NCBI RefSeq assembly: GCF_943193025.1
Contig: NZ_CALPCQ010000004.1
Coordinates: forward strand, 24,001-88,000
Length of the DNA: 64,000 bases
Source: Lactobacillus agrestimuris
Lineage (GTDB): Bacteria; Bacillota; Bacilli; Lactobacillales; Lactobacillaceae
Direction of reading: 5' to 3'
In this document: positions 25,212 through 38,492 of the stretch, piece after piece
Layout of the letters: every line of letters starts with the position of its first letter
Position numbering within the stretch: the first letter of the stretch is position 1
Translations under genes and position numbers: made by a program
The notes under the pieces: model-generated
The model's input: only the letters and a program-made list of their open reading frames with translations
What the model was told of the DNA's origin: nothing
Databases searched by the model: none

Positions 25212-27881
25212 GTGGTTAAAAAATATTACACCCAAAATATTTCCGAAGTCGAAAAAGACTTGCAAACATCTTTAGTAGATGGTTTAAGCAACGAAGAAGC
25301 TAAAAAGCGACTTGAAAAGTATGGTGAAAATGCTTTAGCGGCTAAAAAGAAGAAGAGCATGTTTATGCGCTTCCTTGATCAATTCAAGGACTTTATGATT
25401 ATTGTTTTGATCGTGGCTGCCATTTTAAGTGGAGTTGTCGCTAAAGAATGGACTGATGCAGCAATCATCATGATCGTAGTTATCTTGAATGCTATCTTGG
25501 GTGTTTTCCAAGAAGCTCGCTCAGAGGCTGCTATCGAGGCTTTAAAAGAGATGGCAACACCAAATGCCCATGTAAAGCGAAATGGTGCAATTGTTGAAGT
25601 TCCCAGTCCAGAACTTGTACCTGGTGATATTGTTTTACTTGAAGCAGGTGATGTTGTTCCAGCAGATTTGCGTTTAACTCAAGCTCATAGTTTGAAAATT
25701 GAAGAATCTGCATTAACTGGTGAATCGGTTCCTGTTGATAAGCATACAGAAACTTTAGCTGACGAAGATGTTGCCTTGGCTGATCGAGTAAATATGGCTT
25801 ATTCAAGTACTAATGTAACTTATGGTCGTGGTGAAGGTGTAGTTGTTTCGACGGGAATGAATACTGAAGTCGGTAAAATTGCGACGATGCTAAATGATAC
25901 CGATGAAACTGACACTCCTTTGAAAGAAAACTTAAATCAACTTGGCAAGACCTTAACTATTATGATTTTGGCAATCTGTGTGATTGTCTTTGTCGTGGGC
26001 GTCTTGAAGGCTGATCCAGCACAACGTAATTCAACTCTTATGATTAATATGTTCTTAGTTGCTGTATCGCTAGCAGTTGCCGCAATTCCAGAAGGACTTC
26101 CTGCGATCGTTACTATTATTTTGGCACTTGGGACTCAAACAATGGCCAAGCATAAGGCAATTGTTAGAAAGCTTCCTGCAGTTGAAACCTTAGGTGCGAC
26201 TGATATTATTTGTTCAGATAAAACAGGTACTTTAACTCAAAACCGCATGACAGTTGAAAAGGTATTTTACCAAGGGAAACTTCATGACGATGATGAGGAA
26301 ATTTCTGAAACAAATCCTGCTTTACTGTCAATGATTCTCGCTAATGATACTCAGATTGAAAATGGCGGTAACTTGTTAGGTGACCCAACTGAAACTTCAT
26401 TGATTCAATATGCCTTTGATCAAAAGATTGATGTTGATGCCCTTCTTAATAAGTACAAGCGTGTTCAAGAAGTTCCATTTGATTCAGAACGTAAATTAAT
26501 GAGTACTGTAAATATTGATGGTGACAAATATTTTGTTGCCGTTAAAGGTGCTCCAGATGAATTAATGAAGCGAGTAACTTCTATTAATATTAATGGTGAA
26601 ATTACACCAATTACTGAAGCTCAAAGAAGTGAAATTCTTACGGCCAACCAAGATATGGCCAAAAAGGCACTTCGCGTGCTGGGACTTGCTTATAAAAATG
26701 TTGATAAGCCTTATGATGATCCATCAACTGACAATGTTGAACAAGATTTAATCTTTGCTGGACTAGTTGGAATGATCGATCCAGAACGTCCAGAAGCTAA
26801 AGCTGCAGTTGAAGAAGCTCATAGAGCAGGTATTAGAACCGTCATGATTACTGGGGATCATCAAGTAACTGCTCAGGCAATTGCTGAAAGACTCGGTATT
26901 CTTAAGCCAGGCCACGGTGAACGAGTTTTAACTGGTGCGCAACTTGATGAATTAAGTGACGATTATTTCACTAAGCACGTCGCTGATTACAATGTTTATG
27001 CACGTGTATCACCCGAACACAAGGTTAGAATTGTTAAGGCTTGGCAAGCCAATGGTAAGATTGTTGCCATGACTGGTGATGGTGTTAATGATGCTCCAAG
27101 TTTGAAGCAAGCTGATATTGGTATCGGTATGGGTATTACCGGTACAGAAGTATCAAAAGGAGCTAGTGATATGATCCTCGCCGATGACAACTTTGCGACA
27201 ATCGTAGAAGCTGTTAAGCAAGGGCGTAAGGTCTTTAGTAATATTCAAAAAGCCATTCTTTACCTAATGAGTTGTAACGTTGGTGAAGTTTTAACCGTCT
27301 TTATGATGACTATGCTAGGGTGGGATATTTTAGCACCCGTGCAACTTCTGTGGATTAACTTGGTAACTGATACTCTTCCAGCGATTGCCCTTGGAGTAGA
27401 ACCGGTTGAAGAGGGAATTATGAAACGTAAGCCTCGTGGTAGAAAATCTAACTTCTTTAGCGGTGGGGTGGCCAGTTCAATTATTTATCAAGGAATTTTA
27501 GAAGGAATTTTAGTTCTTGGTGCTTACCAAATTGGACTTCACGTAGGTCCTCACGTAAATGAACCTGCTCTTCAACATGGGGATGCATTAACAATGGCCT
27601 TTCTTACTCTTGGGCTTATTCAGTTATTCCACGCAATTAACTCTAAGTATGTTCATCAATCAATCTTTAGAAAGCATATTTTCTCAAATAAGTGGTTCAA
27701 TTGGGCAATTCTGATTGCTGCTTTGATTATGTCGGCCGTAGAGCTTCCATTTATGACAAAGTTCTTTGATGTGACAGAACTTGATGGAGGACAATGGTTA
27801 GTTATTCTTGTAAGTGGAATTTGTATGATTCTCATTGTTGAAATTGTCAAATTCTTTCAAAGAAAAGCTGGTAAAGAATAA
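25212..27881 (+). CDS. P-type cation ATPase (Mn2+/Ca2+ exporter type)
   Basis: The 889-residue P2-type ATPase has an N-terminal cation-ATPase domain, TGESVPV actuator loop, PEGLP in the fourth membrane helix (typical of Ca/Mn pumps), DKTGTLT with phosphorylated Asp336, KGAPDE nucleotide-binding motif, and TGDGVND hinge. About ten membrane segments are present. The upstream Mn2+-sensing leader points to manganese export, as for YoaB of Lactococcus; calcium is the alternative. The GTG at 25212, six bases behind AGGAGGT, is the start. An ATG at 25155 lies at the terminator and is rejected. Confidence 0.9.
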   Translation: MVKKYYTQNISEVEKDLQTSLVDGLSNEEAKKRLEKYGENALAAKKKKSMFMRFLDQFKDFMIIVLIVAAILSGVVAKEWTDAAIIMIVVILNAILGVFQEARSEAAIEALKEMATPNAHVKRNGAIVEVPSPELVPGDIVLLEAGDVVPADLRLTQAHSLKIEESALTGESVPVDKHTETLADEDVALADRVNMAYSSTNVTYGRGEGVVVSTGMNTEVGKIATMLNDTDETDTPLKENLNQLGKTLTIMILAICVIVFVVGVLKADPAQRNSTLMINMFLVAVSLAVAAIPEGLPAIVTIILALGTQTMAKHKAIVRKLPAVETLGATDIICSDKTGTLTQNRMTVEKVFYQGKLHDDDEEISETNPALLSMILANDTQIENGGNLLGDPTETSLIQYAFDQKIDVDALLNKYKRVQEVPFDSERKLMSTVNIDGDKYFVAVKGAPDELMKRVTSININGEITPITEAQRSEILTANQDMAKKALRVLGLAYKNVDKPYDDPSTDNVEQDLIFAGLVGMIDPERPEAKAAVEEAHRAGIRTVMITGDHQVTAQAIAERLGILKPGHGERVLTGAQLDELSDDYFTKHVADYNVYARVSPEHKVRIVKAWQANGKIVAMTGDGVNDAPSLKQADIGIGMGITGTEVSKGASDMILADDNFATIVEAVKQGRKVFSNIQKAILYLMSCNVGEVLTVFMMTMLGWDILAPVQLLWINLVTDTLPAIALGVEPVEEGIMKRKPRGRKSNFFSGGVASSIIYQGILEGILVLGAYQIGLHVGPHVNEPALQHGDALTMAFLTLGLIQLFHAINSKYVHQSIFRKHIFSNKWFNWAILIAALIMSAVELPFMTKFFDVTELDGGQWLVILVSGICMILIVEIVKFFQRKAGKE

Positions 27882-27901
27882 AAATTTTAAAAATAATTAA
27901 G

Positions 27902-27930
27902 AAAAGCTTGAGTTTACTCAAGCTTTTTTT
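27902..27930 (+). terminator. Terminator of the ATPase gene
   Basis: AAAAGCTTGAG pairs with CTCAAGCTTTT around a TTTA loop, with seven T residues. Confidence 0.9.
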
Positions 27931-27976
27931 GTACTCTTAAAAGAAAGATTATTTTTGTAGGAAGAATATAAGATCA

Positions 27977-29125
27977 ATGAAAAGTTTTTTATTTCGCCTT
28001 TATTTGGCTTGGATGAGTTTTTTAGCAAAATTTACGACAATGGAAAATAATAATATCGTAATTTTAAATGGAGCAGGCCGTTCAGGATCTAACGGTTACT
28101 TATTTTATAAATATTTGCAAACTAACCATCCTGAATACAATGTTACATTAGTTGAGCCGTGGCCATCATCCCACTTTAAATGGGAAACTTGGCAAAAGAT
28201 TGGTGCTGCTAAGTACGTTATTACTACTCATCAACCATTTAAGGTAAGAAAAGGTCAAATTAACTTACAATTCTGGCACGGGGTCCCACTTAAGCGAATG
28301 GGGATCATGGCTAACAATACTCGTTACAAAGACAATAAGCGTAATGAAAAATTATGGCATAAAAATGCGGATATTGTTGCTTCAAGTTCGGATCTCTATG
28401 AAACTTTAATGAGTTCATGCAATGCAATTGAAAGTAAAAAGTACCAAAAGATTGGTTTTCCAAGACTCGATTATTTAAAAAAGCCAATAATTTCTAGGCA
28501 GCAGTTGCTTAAGGATCTATTTGATATTGAAGATAAGCAAGCTCAAATTGGAATCTATATGCCAACTTTTCGTTATGAATTAGAAGATGTATCTATTATG
28601 GAAAAAATCAAGACAGGCAATTTCTTTGCTTTTGATGATTTTGATGGCGAAGAGTTGAATGCTGCTTTAAAAGCGCGTCATCAATATTTGATCGTAAAAT
28701 TGCATCCCTATGAAATGCGCTTGTTTGCCAATTTTGACAGCAAATATTCCAACATCACCTTTTTGAATAATGATTACTTGTTTGATCACAATTACGACCT
28801 GTACGAATTGCTAGGTGATACTGATTTCTTAATGACTGATTTTTCATCAATTTATTTCGATTATTTGGAATTAAACAAGCCAATTGTCTTTGTTACTAAT
28901 TTTCTTAAACAATATGAAAAAGTGCGTGGTTTACTTATTGGCCCCTATGAAGAAATTACTCCAGGAATCTGTGTTAATTCACAACGTGAATTGATTAATA
29001 ACTTGGACCAATTAGACAACCAGCAAATCATCAATCGTCGTTTATACTGGCTTCATTTAACTGATGAAGTTAATGGTGATGATTATTGTAAGCGAAGTTT
29101 TGATTTTATGACTACCGGTAAATAG
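27977..29125 (+). CDS. CDP-glycerol glycerophosphotransferase family protein
   Basis: The 382-residue peripheral membrane enzyme has the Glyphos_transf motifs: FWHGVPLKRMG with the catalytic His, YMPTFR, KLHP, and TDFSSIYFDYL. It would transfer glycerol phosphate (or ribitol phosphate) from a CDP-alditol to a growing teichoic acid chain. The length is near that of TagB-like primases, shorter than TagF polymerases (over 700 residues). CDP-glycerol from tagD is the likely substrate. It is the first gene of a run of four closely spaced genes. Confidence 0.88.
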   Translation: MKSFLFRLYLAWMSFLAKFTTMENNNIVILNGAGRSGSNGYLFYKYLQTNHPEYNVTLVEPWPSSHFKWETWQKIGAAKYVITTHQPFKVRKGQINLQFWHGVPLKRMGIMANNTRYKDNKRNEKLWHKNADIVASSSDLYETLMSSCNAIESKKYQKIGFPRLDYLKKPIISRQQLLKDLFDIEDKQAQIGIYMPTFRYELEDVSIMEKIKTGNFFAFDDFDGEELNAALKARHQYLIVKLHPYEMRLFANFDSKYSNITFLNNDYLFDHNYDLYELLGDTDFLMTDFSSIYFDYLELNKPIVFVTNFLKQYEKVRGLLIGPYEEITPGICVNSQRELINNLDQLDNQQIINRRLYWLHLTDEVNGDDYCKRSFDFMTTGK

Positions 29126-29135
29126 GTGAAACAGA

Positions 29136-30566
29136 TTGAGACGAACTTTTTTAAATATATTGTATAATGCCGTTTACCAAATCTTTTTGGTATTGGTGCC
29201 TTTAATCACTGTACCGTACTTGTCTCGAGTTTTAGGACCTAAAACTTATGGTATTTATAGCAGCGTTAATAATACTATGCAGTTTTTGATGGTCTTTTGT
29301 ACCTTGTCTGTTTCTTATATCGGGATGAGAACTATTTCACGTACACGAGCTTATGGGACTCCGGAAGATCTTACAGAGGCTTTTTGGGGGTTATGGTATT
29401 TTCAGGGAATAGCCGGTATTGTAACTATTGCAATAACAGTTTTAGTTTGTATATTTTTTAGAGTCCAATATTGGAATTATATTTTATTGATGGCGCCATA
29501 TTTAATTTCCGCGCAAGTGGATATTTCCTGGTTCTTTCAAGGTTTAGCAGATTTCGGACGCGTTGTTTTGAAAAACACGGCTGTAAAACTGGTCAGCGTC
29601 GTTTTGATTTTGCTTTGGGTTAAATCATCAACTGATTTGTGGAAATATCTACTCATTATGTCGGTTTCAACGATGCTGGGCTCATTTGTATTTTGGCTTG
29701 ATATTCATCGCTATGTCGGCAAACCTGTTAGCCATTTTTATAAATATAAGTCGACAATTATAGCGATTATTACTCTGATGATTCCACAGATCGCTACACA
29801 AATCTATACTTCCCTTGATAAGCCGATTTTGGGAATTTTTCAAAATTCAACGCAGGTAGCCTTTTATGATAATTCGCAACGAATTTCTAATATGATTTTA
29901 GGTGTGATTACCAGTATTTCATTGGTTATTATGCCTAAGATGGCAAGTGAAGGTGAGAAAACACAAAAAATTGTTTTGAAAAAGTCATTAGAAGTAACTG
30001 TAATGCTGGGAACTTTGTTTTCAGTGATTATTATGGCTAATACTAAACAATTTGTACCATTTTTCTTTGGACAAAAATTTGTACCAATGACACCGCTTAT
30101 GTTTTTCTTTACCTTAACGATCATTATGATTCCTACTGGTGGTGTTTTTGCTAATCAATTTGCTTTAGCTAATAAACGTGATAAGGATTATGCTTTTCCT
30201 GTTGTTATTGGCGCTATTTTGGAAATTGTTTTAAGCTATTTGCTAGATCGTCCTTATGGTGCTATGGGGGCTATGATTGCAATTTTGATTACAGAATTTA
30301 TTGTTTTGATTTTGCGATTATGGGTTGTTAGAGACGCCTATAACTTTAAATATGTTTTTCATGATGTTCCAAAATATTTATTAATAGCAATTGTTACTTT
30401 AGCGTTGGGGATGATTATGCCTAACATCATTCCATCTGCCTTTTTCAATATGGCATTAAAATCAATAGTAATGATAATAATATATACAGTTTTAATGTTT
30501 ATTATGAAATTGGACTTTAATCAAGATATAATCAAGCTAGTCAAGAATTTCTTTAAACGAGGATAA
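29136..30566 (+). CDS. Oligosaccharide flippase (PST/Wzx-type)
   Basis: The 476-residue polytopic protein has about 14 membrane segments. The N-terminus has the family pattern (VYQIFLVLVPLITVPYLSRVLGP, here in shortened form, then YGIYS). It would move undecaprenyl-linked glycan units across the membrane. The start is TTG (29136), six bases after AGGTGA, 10 bp behind the CDP-glycerol transferase. A flippase next to a CDP-glycerol enzyme and a GT32 suggests a phosphoglycerol-decorated cell-surface glycan rather than plain teichoic acid, which normally uses the TagGH ABC exporter. Confidence 0.88.
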   Translation: MRRTFLNILYNAVYQIFLVLVPLITVPYLSRVLGPKTYGIYSSVNNTMQFLMVFCTLSVSYIGMRTISRTRAYGTPEDLTEAFWGLWYFQGIAGIVTIAITVLVCIFFRVQYWNYILLMAPYLISAQVDISWFFQGLADFGRVVLKNTAVKLVSVVLILLWVKSSTDLWKYLLIMSVSTMLGSFVFWLDIHRYVGKPVSHFYKYKSTIIAIITLMIPQIATQIYTSLDKPILGIFQNSTQVAFYDNSQRISNMILGVITSISLVIMPKMASEGEKTQKIVLKKSLEVTVMLGTLFSVIIMANTKQFVPFFFGQKFVPMTPLMFFFTLTIIMIPTGGVFANQFALANKRDKDYAFPVVIGAILEIVLSYLLDRPYGAMGAMIAILITEFIVLILRLWVVRDAYNFKYVFHDVPKYLLIAIVTLALGMIMPNIIPSAFFNMALKSIVMIIIYTVLMFIMKLDFNQDIIKLVKNFFKRG

Positions 30567-30570
30567 TAAA

Positions 30571-31272
30571 ATGATTCCAAAAATTATTCATTATGTTTGG
30601 GTAGGACATAATCCTAAATCGAAGATTATTGAGGAATGTATTCAAACCTGGCATGAAAAATTACCCGATTATAAAATCATCGAATGGAATGAAGAAAACT
30701 TTGATATGCACGAAAATCGTTATATTGAAGAAGCATATGCGGCTAAAAAGTGGGCATTTGTTTCCGATTATATTCGAGCACGCGTTATTTATGAGCAAGG
30801 TGGCATTTATTTAGATACAGATGTGCGTGTTATTGATAAATTAGATGAATTATTAACTAATCGTGCATTTATTGGTTTTGAAAATAAAGATTATCTTTCA
30901 GCTGCAATTTTTGGTGCAGAAAGTGGACATCCTTTTATTAAAGATATTTTGAATTATTATGTGGATCTTGATTTTAAATTTGATAAAAGTAATCAAATGG
31001 CAGGTGTAAACAGTTTATCTGTTACTGATATTTTGAAAGAAAATTACGATTTGAAAACCGGCAATTTTGAACAATTGTTAAAGGATGATATTCGTGTTTA
31101 TTCTGATGGCGTTCTTTGCAATCCAAGCGCTCATTCTAAGACTATTCATCTCTTCACAGGAACTTGGATGGATGGTAAGCATAGTTTTAAGCAAAAAGTA
31201 GTTACTGCTTTAAAACGTCATATTTCGACGCCTAGAGAGGCAGCAATTTATCAAAAGATAATTCGCAATTAA
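30571..31272 (+). CDS. GT32-family glycosyltransferase (DXD sugar-binding)
   Basis: The 233-residue protein begins IPKIIHYVWVG, typical of capsular/OCH1-like GT32 enzymes. The DXD metal site is in YLDTDVRV (Asp82, Asp84), preceded by AFVSDYIRARVIYEQGG. It probably transfers a hexose to a lipid-linked glycan in the cytoplasm. It is 4 bp from the flippase gene and belongs to the same operon. Confidence 0.88.
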   Translation: MIPKIIHYVWVGHNPKSKIIEECIQTWHEKLPDYKIIEWNEENFDMHENRYIEEAYAAKKWAFVSDYIRARVIYEQGGIYLDTDVRVIDKLDELLTNRAFIGFENKDYLSAAIFGAESGHPFIKDILNYYVDLDFKFDKSNQMAGVNSLSVTDILKENYDLKTGNFEQLLKDDIRVYSDGVLCNPSAHSKTIHLFTGTWMDGKHSFKQKVVTALKRHISTPREAAIYQKIIRN

Positions 31273-31274
31273 AA

Positions 31275-31733
31275 ATGGATCAAATTGAATTACAAAGTTT
31301 AGTTGAAGAAATTTCTTTAAAATATTTTGGACGATCGTTTCGGCATCGCGTGAAGATAAATCATCGCATGAAGACAACGGGCGGACGCTATCATTTGGAT
31401 GATCATCATATTGAAATCAATGCTCATTTTTTAACGGCAGATCATTATGATGATTTGGTTGGTATTATTAAACATGAATTGTGCCACTATCATTTGCATC
31501 TTTTAGGGATGGGATACCAACATCGCAATCGTGATTTTAAAGTATTGCTCCAAAAAGTTGGTGGCAGTCGCTATGCGCCTGATATTGGTTTAAAGCGTAA
31601 AAGAAAAATTAATTATTTATATCAATGTGAAAATTGCGGCTTGCAGTATCCACGCATTCGAAGGATTAATACAAGACGCTATCGCTGTGGAAAATGCCGT
31701 GGAAAATTAATTTTGAAAAAAAGTTTTAAATAA
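31275..31733 (+). CDS. SprT-like zinc metalloprotease domain protein
   Basis: The 152-residue protein has the gluzincin motif HELCH (67-71) with further histidines (YHLHLLGMGYQH). A C-terminal zinc ribbon (CENCG near 117 and CGKC near 136) follows the catalytic part, the plan of the SprT-like family. Proteolytic activity is not proven for bacterial members. It is 2 bp behind the GT32 gene and shares its transcript although no functional link is obvious. Confidence 0.88.
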   Translation: MDQIELQSLVEEISLKYFGRSFRHRVKINHRMKTTGGRYHLDDHHIEINAHFLTADHYDDLVGIIKHELCHYHLHLLGMGYQHRNRDFKVLLQKVGGSRYAPDIGLKRKRKINYLYQCENCGLQYPRIRRINTRRYRCGKCRGKLILKKSFK

Positions 31734-31747
31734 ATTTCCAGATTTAC

Positions 31748-31776
31748 TTGCATAAGTTGTAAATTTGGGGTACTAT
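31748..31776 (+). promoter_or_regulatory. Promoter of tRNA-Leu
   Basis: TTGCAT (31748-31753) and TACTAT (31771-31776) are spaced 17 bp. The surrounding TTTACTTGCAT is the same 11-mer as at the tRNA-Tyr promoter. Confidence 0.72.
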
Positions 31777-31787
31777 TATTGAGTACC

Positions 31788-31872
31788 GCGGGCGTGGCGG
31801 AATGGCAGACGCGCAAGACTAAGGATCTTGTGATCGCTTTAGATCGTGGAAGTTCGAGTCTTCTCGCCCGCA
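31788..31872 (+). tRNA. tRNA-Leu (AAG anticodon)
   Basis: An 85-nt class II tRNA. Acceptor GCGGGCG pairs with CGCCCGC. Anticodon arm CAAGA-CTAAGGA-TCTTG gives AAG, reading CTT. There is a long variable arm and a T-loop TTCGAGT. CCA is not encoded. Confidence 0.95.
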
Positions 31873-31880
31873 CCTGAATA

Positions 31881-31908
31881 AGAAGTCGCTGAGGCGGCTT
31901 CTTTTTTT
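31881..31908 (+). terminator. Terminator of tRNA-Leu
   Basis: AGAAGTCGC pairs with GCGGCTTCT (one G-U), loop TGAG, then seven T residues. Confidence 0.88.
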
Positions 31909-31997
31909 ATATAAAAATTCAAGTCAGACCTTTATTTTTTTATTTGGTCTGCTTATACTTAAGTAAAAAATTGTGAGTTTGTGAATAGGGAAGTTTT

Positions 31998-32636
31998 ATG
32001 GCAAAAAGGCGTAAAAAGCGGAGCGTACCTGTAGTAATTAAAGTATTTTTGATTTTATTTGGATTGATTATTGCATTTGCGGCATTTAGATATTATCGCC
32101 GATATGCGATTCAAACTGAACAAATTAGACAAGAACAGCTTCAAAAACAAAAAGAACAAGAAGAAATAATGCGTAAGCGTAAGGCCTTTATTAAGGAAAT
32201 TGGGCCAATCGCAAAAGAAGTAGATAAGTCATATGATTTGCTTCCAAGTATTACCATTGCTCAAGCTTGTCTTGAAAGTAATTATGGTCAAAGTGACTTA
32301 TCAAAGAAATATAACAATTTATTCGGAGTAAAAAGCGCTAATCCGAATACTTCAGCTGTTTTGACGACAAAAGAATACGTAAAAGGCAAATGGATTGAAG
32401 TAAAGGCACGTTTTCAAATTTATGATTCATACGAAGCATCCATTAGAGCACATGCACGGTTATTCCAAAATGGAACAACTTGGAATAAAAAGCAATATCA
32501 ACATGTTTTAGCTTCAAAAGATTATAAAGAGCAGGCACATGCTTTGGTTAAGGATGGCTATGCCACTGATCCAGATTATGCAGATAAGTTGATCAACTTG
32601 ATTAATCAATATCATTTAGATAATTATGATAAATAA
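31998..32636 (+). CDS. Membrane-anchored GH73 endo-beta-N-acetylglucosaminidase
   Basis: The 212-residue protein has a basic start (AKRRKKRS), a single membrane anchor (about 12-30), a charged coiled-coil spacer (about 40-62), and a GH73 domain with ITIAQACLESNYGQS (catalytic Glu93), NLFGVK and YDSYEASIRAHARLF. It would cut GlcNAc-MurNAc bonds in peptidoglycan from the outer membrane face, in wall turnover or cell separation. It lacks SH3 or LysM repeats. Transcribed alone. Confidence 0.88.
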   Translation: MAKRRKKRSVPVVIKVFLILFGLIIAFAAFRYYRRYAIQTEQIRQEQLQKQKEQEEIMRKRKAFIKEIGPIAKEVDKSYDLLPSITIAQACLESNYGQSDLSKKYNNLFGVKSANPNTSAVLTTKEYVKGKWIEVKARFQIYDSYEASIRAHARLFQNGTTWNKKQYQHVLASKDYKEQAHALVKDGYATDPDYADKLINLINQYHLDNYDK

Positions 32637-32640
32637 AATT

Positions 32641-32680
32641 AAAAGGAAGGACCGAGAGTGATTCAGGTCCTTCCTTTTTT
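32641..32680 (+). terminator. Terminator of the GH73 gene
   Basis: AAAAGGAAGGACC (32641-32653) pairs perfectly with GGTCCTTCCTTTT (32666-32678). The -10 TATAAT (32683-32688) of the next operon directly follows, so the two signals nearly overlap. Confidence 0.88.
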
Positions 32681-32732
32681 GATATAATAGTAACGCTGTA
32701 TTTTTTAAGAGAGGTTTGTGAAGGGAGTTAAT

Positions 32733-37018
<4,286 letters not shown>

Positions 37019-37032
37019 AGGACAATCTAATT

Positions 37033-38172
37033 GTGAAAAAATATTTTCAAATTTTAGCTTTACTTGGAGTTGCGACAACTTTAACTGCTTGTGGTAATTT
37101 GAAAAAGTCAGATTTGGCTAATAATGCTACCACAACTTCAAATACGCGCACAAAAAGCTATCAAACGACTAATACTGGTAAAAATGGTTATACGGTTTTA
37201 CTTAAAAATGGCCGCTATGTAACTAGTCAAATCAATGGTCTAACGGCCACTGATAACGATAATTCGGTTGATACTCGTGAACTTGAACGTGGCTTAATTC
37301 AAATCTCTAAGAAGATGTTTTCACCAAGTTCATATGTCTTCCAAGAAGGTCAATATTTAGATTCTTCAACTGTAACTGATTGGTTAGGAAGAAAGTCCAA
37401 AAGTAATCCAGATGGACTTAATCCAGCTGCCGGAACTAAGAAAAACTATAATCCATACTATTTAGAAGAAATTATTGAACAGAATTATTTACAAGGCTCC
37501 AATTCTTCTTACCATCTTGGTGGGATGAGTTTGGGATTGGCCATGAATTCAGTTGACTACTATCAAAAAGTAAAAGATGGTCCTCAATATCAAATGAATA
37601 TTTCTCGAAGCACTCAACGTGCTCAAGGTGAAAAGATGGCCGAACAAATAGTGGCTCGTTTGCGTAAAAAGAAGGCTTTAAAGAATATTCCAATTACTAT
37701 TGGACTCTTTTCTAAAACTAGTAAAGATTCATTAGTTGGAGGAAGTTACTTTGCTTATGGGACAGCGGCCACTAATAGTAGTAAAATAACTAAATGGAAT
37801 ACTGTTTCGGAAAAAACGCAAGTTTTACCAACAGTTGGTAATGCTAAAGCTATTAATAGTCATGATGCGTCGAATTTTAACAGTTTTAAGACTGCCATTC
37901 AAAATTACTTCCCTAATACTAGTGGAGTAACAGCAACTTTACGCTATGAGAATGGCAAACTTGCTCAAGAAAATATTTCAATTACCACTCAATTTTATGG
38001 TTATGAGCAAATTCAAAGCTTTACGCAATTGGTTTTATCAACAGCTAAGAAATATTTAGCTAGCGATGTTCCAATTGAGATAAAGATTGGTTCTGTTGAT
38101 AATGTACAGGCGTTAATTGCTAAGGAAACAGCTGATAGTAATTACCAAGTCCACATTTACGGCGGCGAATAG
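37033..38172 (+). CDS. camS: CamS family sex-pheromone precursor lipoprotein
   Basis: The 379-residue lipoprotein has lipobox LTAC (Cys20) and a CamS domain from about residue 50 (ERGLIQISKKMFSPSSYVFQ, PDGLNPA). In Staphylococcus and Enterococcus the signal peptide of such lipoproteins is processed to a peptide pheromone (cAM373). Here the hydrophobic core is QILALLGVATTL, so a pheromone-like fragment could be released, but that is untested. Start is GTG (37033) with AAAGGA upstream, within the ligA operon. Confidence 0.9.
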   Translation: MKKYFQILALLGVATTLTACGNLKKSDLANNATTTSNTRTKSYQTTNTGKNGYTVLLKNGRYVTSQINGLTATDNDNSVDTRELERGLIQISKKMFSPSSYVFQEGQYLDSSTVTDWLGRKSKSNPDGLNPAAGTKKNYNPYYLEEIIEQNYLQGSNSSYHLGGMSLGLAMNSVDYYQKVKDGPQYQMNISRSTQRAQGEKMAEQIVARLRKKKALKNIPITIGLFSKTSKDSLVGGSYFAYGTAATNSSKITKWNTVSEKTQVLPTVGNAKAINSHDASNFNSFKTAIQNYFPNTSGVTATLRYENGKLAQENISITTQFYGYEQIQSFTQLVLSTAKKYLASDVPIEIKIGSVDNVQALIAKETADSNYQVHIYGGE

Positions 38173-38183
38173 GAGGTATTTGA

Positions 38184-38492
38184 GTGGAAATCACAGAAGA
38201 ATTGATTAAACACGTTGCTGAACTTTCAAGACTTGAATTCAGTGATGATGAAGTCGAAACATATACAAAACAGATGGATTCTATCATCAACATGGCTAAT
38301 GAACTTTCAGAAGTTGATACTGAAGGTGTTGAAGAAACAGTTCAAGTCGTTGATCGCGATACTGTTTTCAGAGAAGATAAGCCAGAACATTGGCAAGGAC
38401 AAAATAGAGAAACATTAATGGAAAATGTACCTGAAAAGGCTAATGGCTTCATTAAGGTTCCTGTAATTATTGAGAAGGACGATAACGAGTAA
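38184..38492 (+). CDS. gatC: Asp/Glu-tRNA amidotransferase subunit C
   Basis: The 102-residue subunit C starts at GTG 38184 behind AGGAGG. Typical [18 protein letters not shown] opening and [19 protein letters not shown] belt. It stabilises GatA-GatB in the complex that converts Glu-tRNA-Gln to Gln-tRNA-Gln. Its TAA overlaps the gatA ATG by one base (TAATG). Confidence 0.95.
   Translation: MEITEELIKHVAELSRLEFSDDEVETYTKQMDSIINMANELSEVDTEGVEETVQVVDRDTVFREDKPEHWQGQNRETLMENVPEKANGFIKVPVIIEKDDNE

Noticed and set aside
37033-38172. camS as a sign of a conjugation or pheromone system
   Set aside because: CamS lies in a conserved housekeeping operon in lactobacilli and no conjugation genes are present; the PgrA-like name of the 3880-4944 protein likewise does not prove surface exclusion.
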